Shown here piece by piece: positions 1 through 9,790 of a stretch of 22,119 nt of DNA (position 1 is the first letter of the stretch; each line of letters starts with the position of its first letter). Both the position numbers and the translations under genes were made by a program. This DNA is from Elysia marginata. Its lineage: Eukaryota > Mollusca > Gastropoda > Plakobranchidae. The DNA lies in NCBI GenBank assembly GCA_019649035.1, contig BMAT01003775.1, positions 434,386 to 456,504 of the forward strand, written 5' to 3'. The notes beneath the pieces were generated by a model. It did not search any database. It saw nothing but the letters and a program-made list of their open reading frames with translations, and was not told the DNA's origin.

Positions 1-491
1 GGGGCAAAAGACAATACGATGGAGAACTTAGTGGTGTGTCACAAAGCTTCATGGAAAATTAACCAGACAAGAAGGTAGTTTAAAGAAAACATAAGGGCGC
101 AAAACGCTGTGATATAGACTTAAAAGATATGAGGGACATGATAGAATACCACTCACATTTCACTAGTCCATAAAAACGGAAATGAATTCCACTCGTATAT
201 TGACCTAACCAAAAGTGATTAAACTTATGCATGAAAAAGTACAAAAAATATAAATCACAAAAGAATAAAAGCATGGAAGTTGGCAACTCATATCATTTTT
301 TCACCGACACGTTTATGCTTCAACTCAGCTCTTGTGATTCCCGTTAAAATAAAGATGCTGTGACAGTTACAACAACATTGTTTTAAGTGCACGGCGATGT
401 TGCCATGTTTTGGCGTCTGTAGCAACGGATCGACAGTATCCCCCGAGTGTTGGCTGACTGTCGCATGGGAAAGCAAACATTTATGCATTAA
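1..491. other. Unique non-coding sequence, no gene recognised
   Basis: No known domain or RNA gene is visible. A minus-strand open frame covers 288-671, but its N-terminal half is the translation of the neighbouring GA repeat (Ser/Leu runs). The remaining part, read from about 480 down to 288, matches no family I know. Positions 380-475 are somewhat richer in GC than the surroundings. I treat the stretch as intergenic or intronic. Confidence 0.5.
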
Positions 492-511
492 TAAGAGAGA
501 GAGATGAGATG

Positions 512-552
<41 letters not shown>

Positions 553-795
553 GAGATGGGGAGAAAGAGGGAAAGAGAGAGAGAGACAGACAGACGGCGT
601 GTGTGTGTTTGTGGAGACATAGAGAGACAATGAAGAAAGAGAGTGGAAGAGAAACACAGGCCGACGGTCAAAGATACAGAAAGAAGGAGAGGCGGGAAGA
701 ATATAGTTTAGCAACAAGCTATGTGGAGTAAAATGGATAGAGAGTTAATATAAAACAGAGATAGAAAAAGAAACATAACAGTAACATGGGTGGTT

Positions 796-832
<37 letters not shown>

Positions 833-960
833 TAAGTAGACAGATAGATAAGTAGATAGATAGAGAAAAAAATTGTTAGAAAGACAGAAATCTACACAGC
901 CAGAAAAGATATAGAAAGAAACAGAGAGAAAGAAAGGGAGAGAAAGGTGGTGTTGGTGGT
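492..960. repeat. Purine-rich low-complexity block with (AG)n and GATA tracts
   Basis: This is about 470 bp of almost continuous purine bias on the + strand. It contains a pure (AG)16 run at 519-550 and a pure (AG)13 run at 796-822. Degenerate GATA units follow at 831-866 (gataagtagacagatagata). A CAGA/GTGT patch sits near 588-612. The block is a compound microsatellite that has spread and decayed. Minus-strand ORFs over it encode only Ser/Leu/Phe-rich low-complexity peptides and are not genes. Confidence 0.9.
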
Positions 961-1152
961 AGAATAAGTATCGGGGATTAAGGTGATAAAACTCTAAGGG
1001 CTAATACATGTAGCGAGAGTGGGTTACCGCATCTTGATTACTAACCCTTCTACCTACACAGAATGATAGCTTAGTAACCTGCATTAACATATATCCTGGC
1101 CACAGATCATTCCCTCCTATCTCTATGTCTTCTTATTTTCTGACCCACCTAC

Positions 1153-1200
1153 GCGCACACACACGCACACACACACACTCTCTCTCTTTTCCTCTCTCTT
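1153..1200. repeat. Compound (CA)n-(TC)n microsatellite
   Basis: A CA dinucleotide run with cg interruptions passes directly into TCTCTC and then CCTCTCTCTT. It is pyrimidine-rich on the + strand, opposite in sense to the purine block 200 bp upstream. Confidence 0.85.
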
Positions 1201-3560
1201 ATACATACGAAAGTTTGCTTTTTTCATTTGCTCGCTCGCTTGAATACCAATTCTAGATAGATAAAATTCCTTCTTATTCTTCAGAAGTTTCGAAGTTAAA
1301 CAAGTTTTCCAAAGAAAATAATATTTCCGTTAGAATAAAGAATAAATCAATAAAGAATTAACATAGAACTATCAATCTTTCTATTCTAGAAACTTATGAG
1401 TATGAACGAATTGCTTTTTACTAAAGATATCGAGATCTCTAAGCTAAAAAATCCCTATAGTTATGCTTTTTAAGAACTGTAGCCTTCTTACAAGACTATC
1501 ATGTCTCTTTATTCACGACTAAACGGATTAAATTGCTTCGCAAAATAATTATAGTTGTGATTATTTTCCAACGAAACCATTAGGATCACATCACCATGAT
1601 TATTATATACTTCGTATTGTAGAAGATATCATTCGTTGGGGATAAAACTAGATCTAAAAGTTTTATTGAATTGTTTTGTTTTTTCTCAATTAATTTTTTT
1701 CACCGGCTCTGAATATTATGACAGTTTATCATTTTTGGTTAGAGTTTATTCCAGTCTCTTTGATAAACAGTTATTAAATAGGACTGCAGCTTTCACGGTA
1801 AAATTAGGGATTTAGATTGCTCTTAAACCTTCGGCACTCGCAACATTCTCCTCTAGTTTTGGAATTGCGCAATTAAGCGGTGCTGGCATCTTCTGGAGTT
1901 TTACCAGGAAGAAGCCAGGACAGGCGAGAAGATATGATGTAAACTGATAGGATGAGGCTAGCCTATATCTACCACCTGATTATCACTATTGGTGATGTAT
2001 TCTGTGTCAAAACTACTCTCAGAGCATGAGATGCATCATATTTTTTTCCGTTTTGTGCCACATAAAGGGGAAGGGGTGCACAATGTGCAAGAAGGAAAGA
2101 GGAGCAGATTGGTGTTGTTTTTAGAGTGATTTAATCCGCTGAAATTTAAGCCAACACCAATGCTTTACAACACTATAAATAAAACAATGCATAATTATTA
2201 TTAACTTCATAAGACTCAAGGTAGAACATGTGAGAAAAGGACAATACATTCGCATCTTTGTTACCAATAACCAAAGGCGAGATGTTGGATTCAACAGCCG
2301 TCATGTCTCAGTTTGTGTGCCAGGGCATCTTGAATAGATTTACGTTAAAACCTATTTCGTAGGCTTGTAATTTTTTTCTATTCCCGCATATAATTATAAT
2401 ACGTGCAAGTACAGATAAAAAAAAACATACATAAATATTGCCCAGAATTAATTTTATATAATACGGTTAAAATTCTGTTCACAAGCAATTTCATGGTCTG
2501 CATTTTGTGTTCAACCTTTCAAACTGTAAGCGAGCATTCGAGTCGCGATAAACATCACGTTACGAACTCCGAATTTCAGGCGACTTTTATCAAATTTTCA
2601 CATAAGGGCTACTCAATAGAAAAATAGAAGAAAAATCGATTAGAGGAGGCCCTGAAGTGGCGGGATAGTCCACACCAGGGAAGGTTCATGAATTTTGCAG
2701 CGGGTGTGGAATCTCTGGGAACGCAGTGAACTGGCAAGAGACACCACGCCCTGGTTCCGGCATGGCATCACTAGATGTACGCTATAGATTTATGTGTCTG
2801 AAATCTATCTCTCATAGGTCTCATCTCTTGTTACGTGTAACATCTATTATTTCGTGACCATCTTTCGTCACTTCCTTGCACTTTTGCGTATTTGTCTAAG
2901 CTACTTTAAGTCTTTATATCACATCCCCCGGTTTATTTTTAGCTTGTTTATTTATTCGATTAGCTAAATAGTGCGTCAGATTTTCCATTCTATCTCGTCA
3001 TTTATTGACATTTATCATGTGCTTTGATTCATGCTTATTGTCTTGCAGTTTTGCAGGAAACAGCTGCTATATGTAAATCCCTAAGTTCACAGCCCTTTCA
3101 AAACCATCATATACTCAGAACTCAAATACAACAGATTTCAAGTTTTAAAAGTGTCCTTATGTCTTTGTAGTTAAACAACTGCGTTGAGGAGATAAAAGCG
3201 GAGTAAGCTACGGTTCTGATTAAAATCACTCAGCAAAATCAGCAAACCTTGGAATAAGTCTTCGTTTACGAAATAGGTAAGCCTACACCTAACAGTTGTG
3301 CAGTGTACAGTCCTGAGGCATTAGACTTAAATAGCGGGACATCGACTGTTAGCATTTAGACTGCTATATTTATTTTTAAATTTTAAAGTTTATTTACTAA
3401 CACTATGGAGCTTCTATGTTCATGAAACCACCACATAGGTAACAGAAGAAACGTGAAACTGAAAGAAAAGGCCACAATTCTATCCTTCGTCAGCACACGG
3501 GACCAACCAGTTGTGGATTTTATTCAAATGTTCAAGTGCCTACAGACTTTCTCACAACCA
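1201..3560. other. AT-rich unique non-coding sequence
   Basis: I see no coding exon, RNA gene or recognisable transposon domain in this stretch. The longest + frame (2403-2627) is 74 codons, lysine- and asparagine-rich, and resembles no family. Positions 2641-2770 are a noticeably GC-richer patch with partly complementary halves (accaggg near 2675 and ccctggt near 2749). They could be part of an old mobile element, but no terminal repeats or target-site duplication could be defined. Confidence 0.5.
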
Positions 3561-3564
3561 CCGT

Positions 3565-3870
3565 GGGTGTGTGGCATCGTGGTAGACGCTCGGCTTTCGG
3601 ATCGAGAGGTTCGGGGTTCGAGTCCTGCTTTCGGCAGGTCGACGTTTAGTCCTTGAAAAAGGCTATTTACACACATTTCTTCGCCTCACTCATGCTTTAA
3701 ACGAGTACCCGACTATAGGCAGTGAAAGATCTTGTCAGAATGCTAGATTGATGCGCTTAACTTGCTGCTCCTCTGTGGGTTCAGAAGGTACTTTGGTTGG
3801 GAATGGCCTGTCGGGGAACACATGTAAAACGCTTAGAGCACATTAGTGGATAAGCGCTATATAAAAATGC
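3565..3870 (+). mobile_element. tRNA-derived SINE, full-length or nearly so
   Basis: The head is tRNA-like: a seven-base acceptor-like start, a D-arm region carrying the A box (3572-3582), an anticodon-arm-like segment around 3588-3608, and a perfect B box GGTTCGAGTCC at 3615-3625. The tRNA-unrelated body begins near 3632 with the motif cgacgtttagtccttgaaaa. The element ends in agcgctatataaaaatgc, immediately before T-rich flanking DNA. This architecture (tRNA head, body, LINE-like tail) is standard for SINEs, which Pol III transcribes and partner LINE enzymes mobilise. I recall the gcgctatataaa-type tail from mollusc SINEs, but the family name is not assigned. No clear target-site duplication is visible, which suggests an old insertion. 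An ORF at 3453-3656 runs through the head and is accidental. Confidence 0.8.
3572..3625 (+). promoter_or_regulatory. Internal Pol III promoter of the SINE (A and B boxes)
   Basis: The A box TGGCATCGTGG at 3572-3582 matches TRGYNNANNGG at all fixed positions except the central A, which is C here. The B box at 3615-3625 matches GGTTCGANTCC exactly. The boxes are 32 bases apart, within the normal tRNA range. TFIIIC binding is predicted from family knowledge. Whether this copy is transcribed cannot be judged from sequence. Confidence 0.7.
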
Positions 3871-4246
3871 TCTTTTGTTTATCTTTTTATTTTAGTATTT
3901 GTTGCCCATGTAAGAGTGTATCAGTGCTTTAAAATTAGAACTGAAACTAAAGAAATGAAAAGTTAAGTTCGATAAAAATTCGTCTTTCACCAGAACAGAA
4001 CTCGGATCTAAATGTATAAATACACACCGCACAAATTACCTCCCACACCGCCACAGTAATGAGATTTGTGAAAGGGGCGTTAGGGAAGGAGGGGGGTGGT
4101 TGTAAATGCTTCTTAGCTGAATCACTGAGCCTTTACTCTTTGAAATAGGAAATCACAAAAACATGGTATAAATAAGAACTAAGATTAGAGAAAAAACTGT
4201 ATTTGAATCGATGGTTTACGTGTTTTAATTTTGGTACATAACCCGC
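3871..4246. other. Unique non-coding sequence downstream of the SINE
   Basis: The stretch starts T-rich and then becomes ordinary AT-rich sequence. A short G-rich patch lies at 4073-4101 (gggaaggaggggggtgg). No gene or repeat family is recognised. Confidence 0.5.
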
Positions 4247-4380
4247 TGAAAAAAGAAAGGGAAAGGACGAGGAAGAGTAAAGTAAAAAAAAAAGAAGGAG
4301 GGTGACAGGAGAGGGAACAATAAGGACAAAATAGATACAGGAAGAGAGGGAGAGAGTAGGGTGAGGTTGAGAGTTGGGAT
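4247..4380. repeat. Polypurine tract, about 130 bp
   Basis: The + strand is almost entirely A and G, with scattered C/T, including runs such as gaaagggaaaggacgaggaag, a poly-A stretch near 4285 and gagagggagagagtaggg near 4344. There is no fixed unit, so it is a degenerate low-complexity tract. Minus-strand frames across it translate into Ser/Leu/Phe/Pro runs and are not genes. Confidence 0.8.
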
Positions 4381-4973
4381 TCAATTTGAACACTTCGAGT
4401 GACGAATCTAAAGTCCGTCATAGACAATACTAAAGTTCACATTAAAATACCGGCAGAGACTTTTCAGTACCAAAACTTTTTTTAAAAAACAAAACTCATC
4501 AAATATTGTTTTCAGGAATATTTAAAAAAGGTTATCAACTTCTAGAAGAATGGCCAGACTGATCAAGGCTTTTACTTCGTGAATTAGACTATATTCAAAA
4601 GTGTTTTCAAACAACTGAAGTGCGAAATATTTCCCCATCAATCACCATTAACGCAAACAGCGCTGAGTGGATTTTGGGGCGGAGCCCTATTCTTCTGTGA
4701 TAAATCGACCGTTTTCTAATTTGAAACAAAAAATTTGGCTTAAAGATCATATCAACAAATCATGCTGGACCTTTCCTAAGGCCATTCCCTCTCCTAAAAA
4801 TGTCGCTTTCAGTTGTAAAGTGTCTGTACTTAAAATAACTACAACTGCTGATACAACAAACTATTCAGAACAATTTATTGTGTAAAGTGATTTTCCGATA
4901 ATTCGAGTTTAGAAGCGTGCAACCTTTCACTGGGGCCATTCTCGGAACACGTTGATAACATGCCGAAGATTAT
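4381..4973. other. Unique non-coding sequence
   Basis: A 72-codon + frame at 4667-4885 has a balanced composition but no recognisable motif, and I found no convincing splice context. Nothing else stands out. Confidence 0.45.
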
Positions 4974-5037
4974 GAGAGAGAGACACACACACACACACAC
5001 ACAAATGCAGAGAGGGAGAGAGAGAGGGGGAGAAGGC
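4974..5037. repeat. Compound (GA)n-(CA)n-(GA)n microsatellite
   Basis: A short GA run leads into a pure AC run at 4983-5003. After a short spacer, gagagggagagagagaggggg follows. This is ordinary microsatellite structure. Confidence 0.85.
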
Positions 5038-6763
5038 AAAGGTCCAGTGAGAGATCTTGGAGAGCTGAGAAGATAAGCTTCTGATAGTCCAAACAGATCT
5101 GTGCCAACAGATAACCTGAACTGAACTTTGTTTATCACTCTCCTAGTTGTGTGGAGCTGTTAACATTGGGCTCTTAGAGAACGTCTGATAGTATAAAGCT
5201 AGAACCGTTGGCGTGTTTATCAACCTTTGGTTACGACGGAGACCAAAATCTTGGTCAGAGGTCTTCTGCGATAACAAGACAAGAACATAAATAGACCTTC
5301 AACGCGAATTTGGTTGAAATAGTCAGAGTATAAAGTTTGATTTTTTAAAATCCCTTTTCGTATTATATTTATGTTTGACAGCCACACAAAAAGATTCGTA
5401 CATCAACAGTTGCTTGCTTACAGTTTACTGAGGTCACATTAGGATAAACATACATACTTGAAGGGTTTTTGTTTCAAAACTAGGATTAATCCAATCTAGG
5501 TAGAATTTTATGTTTATCGAGAATTTATTAAGGAATAAATAAATGCACTTCTACGAAAAAATCTTGGGTTTTTATGACCAGGCATGTGCCATTAATTTGC
5601 CTTCAGTTTTAATAGGGATAAAGAGACTTGAGGAAACCGAAGGCGTCTAATTTATAAAACCTATTCAGTAAAAAAAAAGGCCTACAGTTATCGTTTTTTT
5701 CTCTTTTCAACAAACCTATAAAAGAACAAAACATTATAAAGTTAAACAATAAAAAACGACCTTGCTTTGTCGATAAAACGCAACAAAAAACGCGGTGCTC
5801 AAATATGTGTTCGAAGAGGGCATAACAGTAGAACCACTGAGAGAATAATTATGATTTCTGCAAAACTTAGGCGATAGAAAACGTATTTTTACAAGGAAAC
5901 GTATCCATAAATTGAATGAAATACGAGCTGTTGCTGAAGGTAAGGTACCCGTCCTATGGAGTGCGTTTACAGGTTTTTACTGCTTGTGCTGTTGGGCAAT
6001 TTTAAAGGCTTCCATTCAGTTACAATAAATGACACTTGAAGTCAAGTTTTACTGGTGGAATGAAACAGAACCTCATTCACATTTGGCCTACCCCACTAGT
6101 CCAGCACTCAATAGTGTGTCGACAGGTCGCTATTGATTCACACAGAGCACAAATAGATCAATATTCAATTTTTATTTATTTACAACTTTCCATGCTCTCT
6201 AGGAAAACAAGTTACGCCATTTTATTTCATGTGAAAGCTAAACGTGTCTTATTGTAAAAGGAGACGTAGCCGTTCACATTCAAATGATTCTCTATAGACA
6301 AGAAAATATACCTGCATCATTCTCGTACTCTACTGTAACAGTTTTGTTCACAAGAATGCATGCGATGATACTTTGGGAATGATTCATGCTAGCAATGTTA
6401 AATTGTTTTTTTTTTGTTTTTTTTTAATTTGAGGCTGAAGTCATTACACTTGATTTTAAACATAATTATCAGGACATAGTCTTTTCGTTGACAAATACTT
6501 AAATAATTATGTGTATACTTTTTCATCATTAATGTTTCTATATATGAATATATAAGTGGATCGAAAAGAGACTAAAAAATAGCTCGATGGACGTACGGAA
6601 AAGATGTTTGAAAATTCATTAAGTTAAATCAAAAGGAGCATTTTCGTCAATATTTTTCCGTACTACCACAGAGTTATATCTTAGCTACTTTTCCATCTAC
6701 TTTTGATATGTTTTTTACCATGGCTCCCAGTTCGTTTTCATTTAGCCCAATTTTTCCAAGTCC
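5038..6763. other. AT-rich unique non-coding sequence
   Basis: There is no recognisable gene, RNA or transposon domain. A poly-T stretch with one G interruption lies around 6407-6426; it could be the reverse complement of a retroelement A-tail, but no element body could be identified next to it. The + frame at 6036-6257 (73 codons) resembles nothing known. Confidence 0.5.
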
Positions 6764-6803
6764 ACTTCTCTCTTTCTCTTTCTTTCTCTTTCTTTCTCTC
6801 TAT
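6764..6803. repeat. CT/CTTT microsatellite
   Basis: Repeated ctttctctttctttctct units form a short pyrimidine tract. The 88-codon frame 6703-6969 that includes it has an SLSLSFSFF-type low-complexity segment and is not a gene. Confidence 0.8.
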
Positions 6804-6822
6804 CCATTTTAACATCTCTTAT

Positions 6823-7426
6823 TCTCTATGCTTTATGAGTACCATTTCCAACTTCTTTTATAATAATTGTCTGTCTTTATTTAGTGTCTATCCGCCTGTC
6901 TGTCTCTCCTCTTTGCCTCGCAAATGGTACCTGACACTATTAAGTAGAGTGGTAGCGGTTTCCTCGTAACAAATTGCGGAGTATTTGCAGAGTTTATCTT
7001 GGATCAGTATAGATTCATACAGACCTAACTCATGTGTATTTAAATGCCAAGAGGAACAACGCTGGTAAGGGAAAGTTGGCTTCATTTTACAATCGAGGGA
7101 ACTTTATGCACCTAGCAAAAACAAGCCAAACAAGACATGAGGTAATTTTTTTTTGTTTCATAGCATACTTTGCTTTTTTGCCTACTGGGCAAATATGAGA
7201 GAATTCGTTCGTCTAATGAGATCCAGCAGCATTAAGTTCCGTGGTGTGCAGTAGCCTGGCTTGCCATACCAGGTCTGTTATGTGGACATTGGTCAAATAG
7301 CAACGTCTACAGCAGGCAACACATGGGGCCAATCAGTGGACGCTTCAGTAATTATAGATTAGTTTCAGGTAGGCAAGTTATACAAAAGTTATGTTTCAAG
7401 AGCTGATGCCTGATAAGTCTGAAAAG
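6823..7426. other. Unique non-coding sequence
   Basis: No gene or element is recognised. A small imperfect hairpin (cctgg/ccagg arms) lies near 7254-7272 and looks incidental. Confidence 0.45.
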
Positions 7427-7480
7427 ACAAAACAAAAACAACAACAACAAACAAACAAACAAACAAAAACAAAAAAAAAC
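7427..7480. repeat. A-rich (CAA)n/(CAAA)n microsatellite
   Basis: The run goes from acaacaacaac through four CAAA units into a poly-A with single C interruptions. This pattern is common where the A-tail of a retrotransposon has diversified, but no retroelement body was recognised upstream. Confidence 0.8.
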
Positions 7481-8328
7481 CAATAACACTATCACCATCT
7501 ATTAAACGAGCGTGTGTGACCTTTGAATGTGACGTCATATTCTGTAAATCGTGCAACCAGCAATACCAACTATGATCGTATGCTTGAAGCGAGAGTGATT
7601 ACAAACAACGAGTTGCGCCGGTTCCGATGGCCTCTAGTCCAGCCCCTGACACACTGGACCGGTCACTACACTGGACTTCGATTACAAATCAATACAAGAA
7701 GCAGAGTCAAGACCTGGGGTGTTGGGGTTTGCGCGATGAGGGTTACTTTAGGCTTGCTAGAGAGGTATTGGTTTAACAGTAGCTAGGAGACCTCATAAAT
7801 AACTACTGGCCTCAGTCATACAGATCTATAACACGACTGGCCAACAATGGGTCAGTCGAGTGACGGGGCCAGTCTCAAGTTTACACATGCACCTTGCTAA
7901 GACTTCTCTTTTTCTCCTTCCGCATGTAGGCTCACATACTTGATTTCAACAGAGAAGTTTAAGAACTTTTTTTTTTTTTACCATCAAACGTTTTTTTTTA
8001 TCTTAAATGTTTATTTGACTGCCACAACCTACAAATTAAGAAACACGAATTTCGTGTAATATTATACTACTTAAAGTATACCTGACCTGGTCGCTAGTAG
8101 ACTGGGCCGAGTCAAAAGTTGCCTGCCTTTCTTTGTCCCTTTTGTAACTGGGTATTATCTCTAGCAGTAGTCTTATTTTGATTTTGGACATACCAAATCG
8201 CATCTGATTATAATCTGGCCCCTTCTCTCCATCGCTCTGTGAATATATGTCTTTATCTCTCTCCCAATAAAAATCACCCCATCCTCATCTTTGCTCTTTC
8301 CCTATTATTCCCATGCCATGAATTCCTG
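7481..8328. other. Unique non-coding sequence, locally GC-richer
   Basis: Positions 7610-7880 and 8080-8110 are richer in GC and contain several short recurrences of actgg/ccagt words, with no definable repeat unit or terminal inverted repeat. The 87-codon frame at 7523-7786 has no recognisable domain. The upstream part of the dead LINE may extend into 8280-8328, but I could not align it with confidence. Confidence 0.45.
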
Positions 8329-8785
8329 ATAGTAAACATCAAAAATCTCCGGTATGTGCATGATATGGTACTAATTGGAGATACAGAAGCAGATCTGCAG
8401 CATTTACTAAACACAATTTTTAAAGAAAAAAAAGCCATGGGGTTTAGCCTTAACAGCAAGAAAAATGAGACAATGATAGCCTCGAAGAAGGCAGGCACCC
8501 CGAAATGTAATATCAAAATTTAAGATAATACTCTAAAACAGAGTGAACAATTTAAATACTGGGGACATTTATAACCACCGATGGTCGGTGTTTTTAAGAA
8601 ATTGAAAGCAGGATTATTCAGGCCAAGACACCGTTAAAAGAAAAAATCGATTCCATCATTTAGAAATCTACCCATTTCAGCACGTCAAAGGATGTGAAAC
8701 ATAAACCTTGACAGACACAACTGATGCTAAAATACATGGAAGCAACAGATCTTTTTTGTCGCGTATAAAACTTGACTATATTTTT
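8329..8785 (+). pseudogene. Decayed LINE (non-LTR) reverse transcriptase fragment
   Basis: Homology begins near VNIKNLRYVHDMVLIGDTEA (frame of 8239-8523). This is the RT palm around the catalytic YxDD box and the following helix, including LNSKKNETM. The second box residue, normally Asp, is His (codon CAT at 8359-8361), so the site is dead. After a stop at 8521-8523 the same frame reads EQFKYWGHL. A one-base shift at about 8570 then continues as ITTDGRC, stop, EIESRIIQAKT, which matches the usual RT thumb region. Fragments resembling RQRM and YMEATDLF continue to about 8785, with further shifts and a probable deletion. There is no endonuclease, ORF1 or 3' tail. LINE RTs span several hundred residues, so this is a short relic. 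The clade is not assigned. Confidence 0.8.
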
Positions 8786-9172
8786 TTAATCAATCGTTCC
8801 CATCCCTGAGAGATTTTCACTGTTAAAGCGTACGTTTTTTACATCAATTGTATCAAATTCAAACACAAAAACTTTTGGTAAACGGACGGTTACTTTTACG
8901 CTCAAGCAGAAATTTCCAAGAAAAAAAAGTTCCAAGAAGTGTTATAACTTATAGTGCCACGAAAAAAAAGAACTTTCCTTTGAACTCTCTTTCAATGGCG
9001 AGACTTTAAATCTAGACACAAAGCTTCGCGTTAAATTGGATTTTAAAAGACCCAAAATCTAGACCATTTAATTAAAAGAATACGCTTAGGGGGCGTCATG
9101 GATAGTTATTAATAACAGTGTAGTTTTTCATACCTGTGCATACTGACTGTGAGGCGTGATTCTCGAATACAA
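8786..9172. other. AT-rich non-coding sequence
   Basis: No further LINE homology could be followed, and no other feature is recognised. Several short A-runs occur (around 8926 and 8963). Confidence 0.45.
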
Positions 9173-9223
9173 ACACACACACATACACAACGCAACAAGT
9201 TTGAAAAGTGTGCGTGTGTGTGT
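9173..9223. repeat. Inverted repeat built from opposing CA and TG runs
   Basis: The left arm acacacacacatacac (9173-9188) and right arm gtgtgcgtgtgtgtgt (9208-9223) are complementary at 14 of 16 positions, with a 19-base loop. The arms are also alternating purine-pyrimidine DNA. This could arise from two independent microsatellites or from an inverted duplication. Confidence 0.7.
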
Positions 9224-9224
9224 A

Positions 9225-9243
9225 GGGGTGGGGTGGGGGGCGG
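9225..9243 (+). other. G-run cluster, possible G-quadruplex
   Basis: GGGGTGGGGTGGGGGGCGG has three long G runs separated by single T residues, followed by GG. A quadruplex would need the six-G run to be split or a bulged fourth run, so folding is plausible but not assured. It directly follows the CA/TG hairpin. Confidence 0.5.
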
Positions 9244-9650
9244 AGCTTTTACATATTTTTTAAACCTCAACTTGAAATAACATTGACGTGTTAAAGCTTT
9301 TACAACTCAATGTTAATTGAAAAAGAACTGCCCCGAATTTTTTTAAGCAGTATACAGGATGAAGTCAACTCGATCTTTTTCCTCTCTACACATGTTTACT
9401 TTTGTAATGGTGAATGCCTATAATGTGTCGGTAGCAGAGGCGAAAAAAAAGGGTAAGGGGAGAACTTTTAGGACTAATCTAAGTAGAACCTAAAAAATAC
9501 CAACTGCTACTTTTGCTCTTCTTGCCACCAATAATCGTATACAAAGATATAAATTGGTTTCTTCGTACCATACGCCCATAGGGAAAATCGTGACCATGTC
9601 AATGAATAAATAATATGTAATTCAGTGTTGTTGGTCTTTTTTTTATCTAT
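9244..9650. other. Unique non-coding sequence
   Basis: AT-rich sequence in which I see no gene, RNA or named repeat. Confidence 0.45.
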
Positions 9651-9790
9651 GATTTTAATGTTATTGTCGTTACTGTTATGATCATCGCCATCCTCCTCAT
9701 AATCATAGTCACCATTATCAATAATCCTATTAATGTCATAAATGTTGTTAATATTTTTTGTTATTGATAAAAAATTTTGGTAATAAAAAA
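9651..9790. repeat. Degenerate trinucleotide-like (ATT/ATC) low-complexity tract
   Basis: Words of the type att, gtt, atc, and cct recur in rough steps of three (gttattgtcgttactgttat, catcgccatcctcctcataa), ending in AT-rich runs and poly-A. It looks like an old, heavily mutated ATT-family microsatellite. No clean unit remains. Confidence 0.5.

Noticed and set aside
288-717. Minus-strand ORFs over the GA block
   Set aside because: The Ser/Leu/Pro runs come from the (AG)n repeat. The short remaining segment (about 60 residues) matches no family I know and lacks supporting signals.
3565-3640. A functional tRNA gene
   Set aside because: The A and B boxes are present, but the anticodon and acceptor arms do not pair properly, and a SINE body and tail follow directly, so this is a SINE head.
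6407-6426. Poly-T as the complement of a retroelement A-tail
   Set aside because: No element body or target-site duplication was recognised beside it; poly-T runs are common throughout this AT-rich window.
7523-7786. An 87-codon + frame in a GC-richer patch
   Set aside because: It has no recognisable motif, no splice or promoter support, and a composition compatible with a chance open frame.
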